Positions 1-5,389 of a DNA stretch of 13,228 nucleotides are shown here, piece after piece. The position numbers and the translations under genes were made by a program. The DNA is from Prevotella sp. UBA6429 (GTDB taxonomy: Bacteria > Bacteroidota > Bacteroidia > Bacteroidales > Bacteroidaceae): assembly GCA_002437285.1 (NCBI GenBank), contig DJOV01000133.1, positions 18,255-31,482 on the forward strand, given 5' to 3'. A model generated the notes under the pieces. That model made no database searches and was not told the DNA's origin. It saw only the letters and a program-made list of their open reading frames with translations. Numbering within the stretch: the first letter of the stretch is position 1; each line of letters opens with the position of its first letter.

Positions 1-1
1 C

Positions 2-18
2 GCCCCCTTGGGCTTTTT
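2..18 (+). terminator. Probable terminator of a plus-strand gene lying left of the window
   Basis: A short hairpin (GCCC, loop CCTT, GGGC) is followed directly by five T residues on the plus strand. That is the layout of an intrinsic terminator for a gene reading into the window from the left, convergent with pheS. The stem may continue beyond the left edge, so its full strength and any two-way function for pheS cannot be judged. Confidence 0.45.
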
Positions 19-36
19 GGTTGGGTTGCCGTGTTA

Positions 37-1077
37 TCAGTAGGCGCTCTGGAACTCTCCGAGGAAGCGTGTGTCGTTCTCCGAGAAGAGACGGAGGTCA
101 TTGACGCCATACTTCAGGTTGGCAATGCGCTCCACGCCCATGCCAAAGGCATAACCGGTGTAGACGTCCGGATCAATGTTGCAGGCGGCCAAGTCGTGCG
201 GATCGACCATGCCACATCCCAGGATCTCCACCCATCCGGTGTGCTTGCAGAAGTTGCAACCCTTGCCTCCGCAGATGGTGCACGAGATGTCCATCTCTGC
301 GCTGGGCTCGGTGAACGGGAAGAAGCTGGGGCGAAGACGAATCTTTGTGTCGGGGCCGAACATCTCGCGGGCGAAGGTGAGCAACACCTGCTTCAGGTCA
401 GTGAAGCTGACGCCCTTGTCGACATAGAGACCTTCCACCTGGTGGAAGAAACAGTGGGCGCGGGCCGAAATGGCTTCGTTGCGGTAGACGCGGCCCGGGC
501 AGAGTACGCGGATGGGCGGCTCGTGGTTCTCCATGTAGTGGGCCTCGTCGCCCGAGGTGTGTGAGCGAAGCAACACATTCTTGGTCACGTCGTTGGGATT
601 CTGCGAAATGAAGAAGGTGTCTTGCATGTCGCGTGCCGGATGGTCGGCCGCAAAGTTGAGCATGGTGAACACATGCTTGTCGTCATCGATCTCCGGTCCC
701 TGGAAGAGCGTGAAGCCCATGCGCTGGAAGATGTCGATGATCTCGTTTCGGACAAGCGTCAGCGGATGACGCGTTCCCAAGCCGATGGGGTAGGCTGTGC
801 GTGTCAGGTCGAGGCTCTCCGAGCCTGTCTCGGTGGTCTCCACTTGCTCACGCAGAGCGTTGATCTTCTCTGTGGCGGCCGTTTTCAGCTCATTGATCTT
901 GATGCCAAGTTCACGCTTTTGCTCCTTGGCCACATTGCGGAAGTCGGCAATGATGGCGTTGATTTCACCTTTCTTGCTCAGGTATTTCAGTCTGAGCTGC
1001 TCTACGTCCTCTGCGTTTTTGGCCGAGAGCGTGGACACTTCTTTGAGAAGTTGGTCTATCTTGTCTGTTAACATCAT
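37..1077 (-). CDS. pheS: Phenylalanine--tRNA ligase alpha subunit
   Basis: This is the catalytic alpha subunit of the (alpha-beta)2 phenylalanyl-tRNA synthetase, which charges tRNA-Phe in the cytoplasm. The 346-residue length is normal. Residues 1-85 are a charged helical, probably coiled-coil tRNA-binding arm. The class II core follows, with motif 2 around residues 196-212 (RVYRNEAISARAHCFFHQ) and motif 3 around 308-318 (GYAFGMGVERI). An inserted cysteine cluster, CTICGGKGCNFC (C266, C269, C274, C277), should bind zinc; I recall it as typical of Bacteroidetes PheS and absent from the E. coli protein. pheT is not adjacent, as is common in this phylum. The start is one of two consecutive ATG codons; the choice changes only one residue. 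A -7 element (TAACTTTG) lies about 26 nt upstream. Confidence 0.97.
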   Translation of the reverse strand: MMLTDKIDQLLKEVSTLSAKNAEDVEQLRLKYLSKKGEINAIIADFRNVAKEQKRELGIKINELKTAATEKINALREQVETTETGSESLDLTRTAYPIGLGTRHPLTLVRNEIIDIFQRMGFTLFQGPEIDDDKHVFTMLNFAADHPARDMQDTFFISQNPNDVTKNVLLRSHTSGDEAHYMENHEPPIRVLCPGRVYRNEAISARAHCFFHQVEGLYVDKGVSFTDLKQVLLTFAREMFGPDTKIRLRPSFFPFTEPSAEMDISCTICGGKGCNFCKHTGWVEILGCGMVDPHDLAACNIDPDVYTGYAFGMGVERIANLKYGVNDLRLFSENDTRFLGEFQSAY

Positions 1078-1102
1078 CTTTTCATTAACCTTTTTCGGTT
1101 TG

Positions 1103-1130
1103 CAAAGTTACAAACTTTTATTTGAAAAAG
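1103..1130 (-). promoter_or_regulatory. pheS promoter (Bacteroidetes type)
   Basis: On the minus strand, 1110-1103 reads TAACTTTG, a perfect TAnnTTTG -7 element. A CTTTTTC stretch at 1130-1124 lies where the weakly conserved -33 element belongs, though it has no TTG. Transcription would start near 1096, giving a leader of about 20 nt before the pheS ATG. Confidence 0.65.
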
Positions 1131-1154
1131 CAGAGCTATATAAAAAAATATGTG

Positions 1155-1162
1155 TAATTTTG
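1155..1162 (+). promoter_or_regulatory. Promoter -7 element of the DUF4348-murB-MBL operon
   Basis: TAATTTTG matches the TAnnTTTG -7 consensus exactly. No clear TTTG is visible at the expected -33 spacing. A start near 1169 would leave only 2-3 nt before the ATG at 1172 but about 15 nt before the ATG at 1184, which supports 1184 as the real start. The element faces away from the pheS promoter about 45 bp off, so the two share one short divergent region. Confidence 0.6.
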
Positions 1163-1183
1163 CCCCGGTTTATGAATGATTTT

Positions 1184-2038
1184 ATGAGAAAGAGAATTGT
1201 ATTTGTTGTTTTCTTTTTGCTCTTGCTGATGATGGCGGTGCCCTATGGCTGCACCGACCGGAAACCGACACAGGCTGACACAGTGAATGCCGACACGCAG
1301 GCCACTGACACGTCGACTATCGATTCCACCGAGAGGCTGATCGCGGAGACACCCATGCCCAAGGCGGCTGATGAGTTGTTTGATGACTTCGTGTTCAACT
1401 TTGCGGCCAACCGCAAGTTGCAGATGAAGCGCATTGTCTTCCCGTTGCCCGTCTATCGCAATGGTAAGCTCGTGAAGAAAGTCGCCTCGTCGCAATGGAG
1501 GATTGAGCACTTCTTCATGCGCCAAGGCTACTACACGCTTATCTTCGACAATGACCGACAGAAAGCATTGCTCAAAGACACGTCCGTCAATCATGTCACC
1601 ATCGAAAAGATTTTCTTCAAGCGCAAGACGGTACAGCAGTTTTTGTTCGACCGCGTGCGGGGCGAGTGGATGCTGACCTCGATGAACTATAAACCTCTTT
1701 ACCAGAACAAGAATGCATCGTTCTTGAAGTTCTACCATCATTTCTCCGTTGATTCTGCTTTCCAGGTGAGGAGCATGGCCAGCGAGGTGGAATTCACGGC
1801 ACCCGATCCCGATGACGACTTCTCGCAGATTTCGGGTGTCATCATCCCCCAGCAGTGGCCCGACTTCAAGCCGACGCTGATTCCCCGGGGGGTCATCTAT
1901 AACATTATTTACGGGCAGACTTACACCGAGACCACCCGGAAAGTGTTCCTTATACGTGGCATTGCCAACGGACTGGAGATAGAGTTGTCGTTCCGCAAGG
2001 AGCGCGGCGAGTGGAAACTTGTGAAATTTAACAGCTAA
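1184..2038 (+). CDS. DUF4348-family lipoprotein
   Basis: This is a 284-residue exported lipoprotein of unknown function. A basic start (MRKR) leads into a hydrophobic segment ending in a lipobox-like VPYGC, so lipidation is predicted at C23 and the protein should sit in the envelope facing the periplasm. A short polar linker rich in D and T follows. The rest matches what I recall of DUF4348: the entry motif FDDFVFNFAANRKLQ, then IVFPLPVY, YYTLIFDND and GEWMLTSMNYKPL. The open frame runs far upstream, to 797, but that part is antisense to pheS. I chose ATG 1184 over ATG 1172 (MNDF) because the predicted transcription start is near 1169 and the signal peptide is cleaner. It is the first gene of an operon, 3 nt before murB. 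The link to MurB suggests an envelope role, but only by position. Confidence 0.88.
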   Translation: MRKRIVFVVFFLLLLMMAVPYGCTDRKPTQADTVNADTQATDTSTIDSTERLIAETPMPKAADELFDDFVFNFAANRKLQMKRIVFPLPVYRNGKLVKKVASSQWRIEHFFMRQGYYTLIFDNDRQKALLKDTSVNHVTIEKIFFKRKTVQQFLFDRVRGEWMLTSMNYKPLYQNKNASFLKFYHHFSVDSAFQVRSMASEVEFTAPDPDDDFSQISGVIIPQQWPDFKPTLIPRGVIYNIIYGQTYTETTRKVFLIRGIANGLEIELSFRKERGEWKLVKFNS

Positions 2039-2041
2039 GAT

Positions 2042-3067
2042 ATGCAGACGTTCAAGAATGCCTCGCTGCTCAAGCGCAACACGTTTGGCATCGACCAGCG
2101 ATGTGACGAGTTGGTGGTCTATCAGAATGAGGGCGATGCGCGGGCCCTTGCGCTTGACGCCCGGTGGCAAACCATACCCTATCTGTTGCTGGGTGGCGGC
2201 AGCAACTTGTTGCTGACGCGCGACTTCCCTGGTCTTGTAATCACGCCAGAGAAGCGCTTCGACGTCAGGGTGGAGCAGGAGAACGACCAAGAGGTGGTGC
2301 TGCGCTGCTGGGCAGGAACGACATTTGACGATGTCGTGGCCTATGCTGTGAGACACGGTTGGTATGGTATGGAGAACCTGAGCCTGATCCCTGGCGAGTG
2401 TGGCGCTTCGGCCGTACAGAACATCGGGGCTTATGGCGCTGAGGCGAAGGATATCATTGTCAATGTGGAGGCGGTGGAGCTTGCGACGGGCAAGACAGTC
2501 GTGATGATGGCTGACGAGTGCGGATACAGTTACCGCCAGAGCCGGTTCAAGCACGAGTGGAAAGACAAGTACGTCATCCTGTCGGTCGCTTACCGGCTGT
2601 CGAAGACCTTCTCGCCAGACCTCGACTATGGTAACATTCGTACAGAACTGGAGCGCCGTGGCATTTCAGTTGACCGGCTGACGGCCCAACAGTTGCGCGA
2701 CGTCATCATTGATATCCGCCGTGCCAAGCTTCCAGATCCGGAAGAGACGGGCAATGCAGGGTCGTTCTTTATGAATCCCATCGTGGACGGGTCGACCTTT
2801 GAGTGTCTCAAGGCTGCGCATCCCGACTTGCGTTACTTTGAGATGGGCGACGGCCGCTACAAAATACCTGCCGGATGGATGATAGACCAGTGTGGCTGGA
2901 AGGGTAAGAGCTTGGGCGCCGCAGGCGTGCATGACAAGCAAGCCCTGGTGCTCGTCAACCTTGGAGGGGCCAAGGGAGCCGATATCGTGACACTCATGCG
3001 CGCTGTGCAGGCGAGTGTCAAGGAGCGTTTCGGACTGGAGTTGCATCCTGAAGTGAATGTGATCTGA
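2042..3067 (+). CDS. murB: UDP-N-acetylenolpyruvoylglucosamine reductase (MurB)
   Basis: This cytoplasmic FAD enzyme reduces UDP-GlcNAc-enolpyruvate with NADPH to UDP-N-acetylmuramate, the second committed step of peptidoglycan precursor synthesis. At 341 residues it is a type I MurB like the E. coli enzyme. The FAD-binding signatures are YLLLGGGSNLLL (47-58) and LIPGECGASAVQNIGAYG (115-132). Catalytic landmarks are the YRQSRFK loop (164-170) with the conserved Arg, S241 in GSFFMNP (the proton-donor serine) and E337 in the C-terminal HPEVNVI. The GYSYRQSRFK loop of type I enzymes is intact. The gene is packed between the DUF4348 gene (3-nt gap) and the MBL gene (2-nt gap), so it is almost certainly cotranscribed with both. 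Confidence 0.97.
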   Translation: MQTFKNASLLKRNTFGIDQRCDELVVYQNEGDARALALDARWQTIPYLLLGGGSNLLLTRDFPGLVITPEKRFDVRVEQENDQEVVLRCWAGTTFDDVVAYAVRHGWYGMENLSLIPGECGASAVQNIGAYGAEAKDIIVNVEAVELATGKTVVMMADECGYSYRQSRFKHEWKDKYVILSVAYRLSKTFSPDLDYGNIRTELERRGISVDRLTAQQLRDVIIDIRRAKLPDPEETGNAGSFFMNPIVDGSTFECLKAAHPDLRYFEMGDGRYKIPAGWMIDQCGWKGKSLGAAGVHDKQALVLVNLGGAKGADIVTLMRAVQASVKERFGLELHPEVNVI

Positions 3068-3069
3068 CC

Positions 3070-3834
3070 ATGAGACGACTGACGTTCCTGGGGACGGGCA
3101 CCTCGACGGGTGTGCCTGTCAATGGTTGTGAGTGTGAGGTATGCAAGAGCAACAATCCGCATGATAAGCGTTATCGCACTGCGGCACTGCTCGAAACCGA
3201 GCGGACGCGTATCCTCATTGATTGTGGACCCGATATCCGCATGCAACTCATGCCATTGCCTTTCCGTCGCATAGACGGTGTGCTGCTGACCCATGCCCAC
3301 TATGATCATGTGGGCGGGCTCGATGACTTGCGCCCTTTCTGCAAGTTTGGAGACATCGACATCTATGCCAATGATATTACCGTGAAGGACGTAATGCATA
3401 ACTTCCCCTACTGCTTCGTGCAACATCTCTATCCGGGTGTGCCGAAGTTGAATCTTCACACGATCCATCGCCACCAACCGCTGCGCATCGGTGATGTGGA
3501 TGTGGTGCCTGTTGGCGTGATGCACGACAAACTGCCCATCCTCGGTTATCGCTTTGGCGATATGGCCTATGTCACCGACATGAAGACGATGGCCGACGAG
3601 GAGGTAGGGTATTTGATGGGCGTGAAAACGTTGGTGGTCAACGCACTGCGATGGGAAAAGTCACATCACAGCCATATGCTTGTAGATGAGGCCATAGCAT
3701 TCTCGCGCAGGGTCGGGGCCGAGCGCACCTTCTTCATCCACATGACCCATGAGATTGGACTCTATGATGAAGCCAATGCCCGTTTGCCTGAAGGGTTCAG
3801 CTTTGCCTATGATGGCGAAGTGATTGACGTGTGA
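3070..3834 (+). CDS. PhnP-like MBL-fold metallohydrolase
   Basis: This 254-residue metallo-beta-lactamase-fold hydrolase belongs to the PhnP/YcbX-like phosphodiesterase branch. The HxHxDH motif HAHYDH (75-80), H152 (VMHDKLP), D170 (YVTD) and H224 supply the usual two-metal active site. N-terminal GCECEVC (C20, C22, C25) together with H227 matches the extra structural zinc site known from E. coli PhnP. E. coli PhnP opens cyclic phosphates in phosphonate breakdown, but no phn gene is nearby, so the substrate here is unknown; other members act on cyclic nucleotides or related phosphodiesters. It is the last gene of the murB operon, starting 2 nt after the murB stop. The N-terminal TFLGTGTSTGVP is the normal family start, so the start codon is secure. 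Confidence 0.92.
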   Translation: MRRLTFLGTGTSTGVPVNGCECEVCKSNNPHDKRYRTAALLETERTRILIDCGPDIRMQLMPLPFRRIDGVLLTHAHYDHVGGLDDLRPFCKFGDIDIYANDITVKDVMHNFPYCFVQHLYPGVPKLNLHTIHRHQPLRIGDVDVVPVGVMHDKLPILGYRFGDMAYVTDMKTMADEEVGYLMGVKTLVVNALRWEKSHHSHMLVDEAIAFSRRVGAERTFFIHMTHEIGLYDEANARLPEGFSFAYDGEVIDV

Positions 3835-3887
3835 GAAAACCGGCTAAGGAAATGCCGGGTGCCTAGCAAGACATTAGAAAAAGGCAT

Positions 3888-3912
3888 AAAAAAAGGAGTA
3901 CCGCCGTACTCC
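3888..3912 (-). terminator. Intrinsic terminator of the small RNA
   Basis: GGAGTAC (3895-3901) and GTACTCC (3906-3912) pair perfectly around a four-base loop. On the minus strand the stem is followed at once by seven T residues (3894-3888). The plus strand has no T-run after the stem, so the terminator works in one direction only, for minus-strand transcription. Confidence 0.85.
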
Positions 3913-3949
3913 AACCTTGTTAACCTTAAATCTAATACTATGAAAAACA
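3888..3949 (-). ncRNA. Candidate small non-coding RNA, about 62 nt
   Basis: On the minus strand a consensus promoter (TTG at 3984-3982, 19-nt spacer, TAATTTTG at 3962-3955) is followed by a short unit with no useful reading frame. It ends in a perfect 7-bp stem (GGAGTAC/GTACTCC), a GGCG loop and seven T residues. The predicted transcript runs from about 3949 to 3888. Its first two-thirds are unstructured and AT-rich and contain AAGGTTAACAAGGTTGG with a direct repeat of AAGGTT. The complement of its 5' part reads like a Bacteroidales translation start, with an ATG followed by AAAAAC. I recall very similar strings elsewhere in Bacteroidales intergenic DNA but cannot name an RNA family. It runs toward the end of the MBL gene and stops 54 nt short of it. 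Confidence 0.7.
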
Positions 3950-3951
3950 CA

Positions 3952-3984
3952 TTGCAAAATTACAAACTTTGTGTAAATTTGCAA
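3952..3984. promoter_or_regulatory. Mirror-image bidirectional promoter in an imperfect palindrome
   Basis: The 33-bp segment is an imperfect palindrome with 11-base arms, TTGCAAAATTA and TAAATTTGCAA, that mirror each other except for one position per arm. It reads as a Bacteroidetes promoter both ways. On the minus strand TTG (3984-3982) and TAATTTTG (3962-3955) are 19 nt apart; these drive the small RNA. On the plus strand TTG (3952-3954) and TAAATTTG (3974-3981) are also 19 nt apart. Each -33 triplet abuts the -7 element of the opposing promoter, so RNA polymerase could bind in only one direction at a time. Confidence 0.6.
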
Positions 3985-4019
3985 GTGTAAGAGAAAAAAT
4001 ATATAAGATTTATAACTTA

Positions 4020-4057
4020 CGTTAACGGTCATAAGTTACGCTTTATTATTCGTTAAC
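4020..4057. repeat. Spaced CGTTAAC motifs
   Basis: CGTTAAC occurs at 4020-4026 (extended to the palindrome CGTTAACG) and again at 4051-4057, 31 bp apart, about three helical turns. Between them TAACTTA (4013-4019) and TAAGTTA (4032-4038) form a second, inverted pair. GTTAACG and CGTTAAC could also close a hairpin with a 23-nt loop, followed by ATTTT. They could be protein-binding sites or a weak plus-strand terminator; neither is established. Confidence 0.3.
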
Positions 4058-4156
4058 ATTTTAGGAATAAAAAGTATTCAGCGGTAGGTGCATGCCAAAT
4101 CATCAAACCCCAAATAGGACTTGGTTACAATAAAAATGCAACTTTTCAGCAGCATT

Positions 4157-4180
4157 AAAAAATAAGCCTTTGAATAAAGG
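4157..4180 (-). terminator. Weak terminator candidate for the ytxH-holin operon
   Basis: On the minus strand CCTTT (4180-4176) and AAAGG (4171-4167) form a 5-bp hairpin. CTTA and a run of six T residues (4162-4157) follow. It lies about 160 nt after the last gene of the minus-strand operon and points the right way, but the stem is short and the T-run is set back by four bases. Confidence 0.3.
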
Positions 4181-4248
4181 AGGTGGGTTGGGCAATTGAT
4201 ACGATGCGAATCTTTACTTATTGGCACTTGGGCAGATTACGGCAGGCC

Positions 4249-4317
4249 TTGATGCTGAACTACTGCAGTCTTCAATGCTGAACTACTGTAGTCCTCAATG
4301 CTGAACTACTGCAATGC
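4249..4317. repeat. Three tandem copies of a 23-bp repeat
   Basis: The core ATGCTGAACTACTG begins at 4252, 4275 and 4298, an exact 23-bp period. The units differ mainly at their ends: ACTGCAGTC in the first, ACTGTAGTC in the second, ACTGCAATG in the third. The second unit contains the inverted repeat ACTAC-T-GTAGT and the first the palindrome ACTGCAGT. The array starts 25 bp after the small protein gene ends on the minus strand, so it would lie in the 3' untranslated part of that operon. Direct adjacency without spacers rules out CRISPR. Confidence 0.85.
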
Positions 4318-4341
4318 TTGGTATCGATTACTGAAGTATGA

Positions 4342-4575
4342 TTACTTCTTAAATTTCCTGTACAACTTCCAACCCAGGATGGCTGCGTCAAGCATGCCCG
4401 CTCCTGCGCTCAGCACACTGTTGAGACGCTTGGTAGGCGTGGCCTTCCGGTTGAGGGCGTCAGGCTTTTGGAACAGTGATTTCCACTCATTGCCCAACTT
4501 GTTGCTGTCCTTCTGTATTTCGGTCAGCAGCATGGCCTTGCGCAATTGTATTTCTTCGATAGTGGTGTAGGACAT
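4342..4575 (-). CDS. Small hypothetical protein of the YtxH-holin cluster
   Basis: This 77-residue protein is not one I can assign to a named family. It starts MSYTTIEEIQLRKAMLLTEI, continues as a charged helix with a conserved-looking LGNEWKSLFQKP, and ends in a Gly/Ala-rich stretch (SAGAGMLDAAILGWKLY, about 56-72) followed by a basic tail RKFKK. The C-terminal stretch is only weakly hydrophobic and could associate with the membrane. The frame is open far upstream, but the holin-like gene ends at 4616 just before it, so only the ATG codons at 4575 and 4584 are realistic. I take 4575; 4584 would add MTP. The gap to the holin-like gene is 40 nt, so it is probably the third gene of that operon. 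Its function is unknown. Confidence 0.75.
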   Translation of the reverse strand: MSYTTIEEIQLRKAMLLTEIQKDSNKLGNEWKSLFQKPDALNRKATPTKRLNSVLSAGAGMLDAAILGWKLYRKFKK

Positions 4576-4615
4576 AGGTGTCATGGTAAAGGAACCGCAC
4601 GGGAGTAACGGATGG

Positions 4616-4963
4616 TTAACTGAGTAGGATGGAGGCAAGAAACCTGACCAGAGGCTTCTCAATCCATTGCTTGCGGAAAATGAAAAAGAGAAGGAGCAAG
4701 ACGAAGTATGCACCCGCCACGATGAGGTAGCCACAAGTCTGGCCCACAACGGGTGTCAAGGCGCTCGCAGCGGCAAAACTCAGGTAGATCATCATGAGCA
4801 TGATGAGCAACGACACGATGACTGTCATCGTGATGACTGTCATCAGACGTACCGTTTTCTCTACCACGTCGAGCCTGACATACTCGCCTTGCAACTTGAC
4901 GTAGTGCTTCAGGGTCTCCACCAACTGGCCTATGGTCTCAATGTTCTTGTCGTTGGAAAACAT
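4616..4963 (-). CDS. Holin-superfamily-III-like membrane protein
   Basis: This 115-residue protein has the architecture of the family annotated as phage holin family / Actinobacterial Holin-X. An amphipathic cytoplasmic helix (about 8-38, with TIGQLVETLKHYVKLQGEYV) leads into two membrane segments at about 40-65 and 77-97. A short basic tail (FRKQWIEKPLVRFL) follows. Despite the family name no phage genes are nearby. In Bacteroidetes such proteins sit in chromosomal clusters with YtxH proteins and are presumed envelope proteins rather than lysis proteins. It is the middle gene of three on this strand, 141 nt after the YtxH-like gene, and that gap contains a possible attenuator. The start ATG is well placed just ahead of the amphipathic helix. 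Confidence 0.85.
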   Translation of the reverse strand: MFSNDKNIETIGQLVETLKHYVKLQGEYVRLDVVEKTVRLMTVITMTVIVSLLIMLMMIYLSFAAASALTPVVGQTCGYLIVAGAYFVLLLLFFIFRKQWIEKPLVRFLASILLS

Positions 4964-5047
4964 ATCTTGTCTTGTGAAATGTAAAGTCTTGAGGGGGAGT
5001 GTCCCGATAGCCAGATAGAGACGCCGGAAGACCTAAGGTCCGCAAGC

Positions 5048-5074
5048 GTTTCGCACGCAAAAAGGAGCAAAGTC
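5048..5074 (-). terminator. Possible attenuator between the YtxH-like and holin-like genes
   Basis: On the minus strand AGGAG, loop ACTTTG, CTCCT and five T residues form a small terminator-like hairpin about 30 nt after the YtxH-like stop. The 5-bp stem is weak. If real it would end part of the transcription before the holin-like gene and set a higher level for the first gene of the operon. No separate TAnnTTTG promoter was seen in this 141-nt gap. Confidence 0.35.
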
Positions 5075-5104
5075 TCCTGGCGCCTCAGTCGGGCTTGTGG
5101 AACG

Positions 5105-5323
5105 TTACTCGGCTGCGGTATCGACCGCGTCCTTGATGTCGTCCACAAGGTCTTCTGTCTGCTTGCGGTTGAGCTTGATGTCATGTTTCTTGCAGAAGTC
5201 GTCCACAGCGTCAGAGATTTTGGTACGTGTGTCAGATCCCTTTTCAGGGGCCAGGAGCAAGCCTAAGGCTGCGCCTGCGATGGCGCCACCCAGAAAAGCG
5301 CCAATGTAACCGATTGTTTTCAT
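5105..5323 (-). CDS. YtxH-domain protein
   Basis: This 72-residue protein has the YtxH signature, a glycine-rich N-terminal membrane segment followed by an APEKG turn (GAFLGGAIAGAALGLLLAPE, 8-27). Residues 30-72 are a charged, soluble amphipathic helix of alternating acidic and basic residues. The family is named for a Bacillus stress-associated protein and has no defined biochemical role; a small envelope or stress protein is the usual guess. It is the first gene of the three-gene minus-strand unit, about 52 nt downstream of the predicted transcription start. Length and start agree with the family, whose members typically begin just before the Gly-rich segment. Confidence 0.88.
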   Translation of the reverse strand: MKTIGYIGAFLGGAIAGAALGLLLAPEKGSDTRTKISDAVDDFCKKHDIKLNRKQTEDLVDDIKDAVDTAAE

Positions 5324-5381
5324 AAGCGTATCGTTTAATGGTAAATAGTTGCCTGTTTCGAATGGGTCTCATTCGTTGATG

Positions 5382-5389
5382 CAAATATA
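5382..5389 (-). promoter_or_regulatory. Promoter of the YtxH-holin operon
   Basis: On the minus strand TATATTTG is an exact TAnnTTTG -7 element; no -33 TTG is found at ideal spacing. The predicted start is near 5375. The first transcribed bases could form a 5' hairpin, because CGAATG and CATTCG (5359-5364 and 5370-5375) pair around a five-base loop. A hairpin at the extreme 5' end often stabilises mRNA; whether it does so here is inference. Confidence 0.55.

Larger units (their letters stand above)
3835..4341. other. 507-nt intergenic region between convergent units, rich in signals
   Basis: No protein gene is supported here. From left to right it holds a minus-strand small RNA with terminator and promoter (3888-3984), an overlapping plus-strand promoter (3952-3981), two CGTTAAC motifs 31 bp apart (4020-4026 and 4051-4057), a weak minus-strand hairpin followed by T residues (about 4157-4180), and three tandem 23-bp repeats (4249-4317). 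The DNA is clearly more AT-rich than the flanking genes between about 3880 and 4170. No plus-strand terminator for the MBL gene is obvious; CCGGC/GCCGG at 3840-3858 can pair but has no T-run after it. Confidence 0.8.

Noticed and set aside
797..1183. N-terminal extension of the DUF4348 frame to 797
   Set aside because: This part is antisense to pheS and would bury the signal peptide; the promoter at 1155-1162 lies inside it.
1136..2554. 472-codon minus-strand open frame opposite the DUF4348 and murB genes
   Set aside because: It is the antisense shadow of two well-supported genes; its Leu/His/Arg-rich composition resembles no protein and it has no promoter.
3840..3858. Plus-strand terminator of the MBL gene
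   Set aside because: CCGGC/GCCGG can pair, but no T-run follows and the loop is nine bases.
3940..3990. 16-codon plus-strand ORF (MKNTLQNYKLCVNLQV)
   Set aside because: It overlaps the mirror promoter, has no promoter of its own upstream, and is better explained as the complement of the minus-strand small RNA.
4249..4317. CRISPR array
   Set aside because: The three units are contiguous with no spacers, and no cas gene is present.
4616..4963. Prophage lysis gene
   Set aside because: The holin-like family is widespread in ordinary bacterial chromosomes, and no other phage gene, attachment site or integrase is seen.
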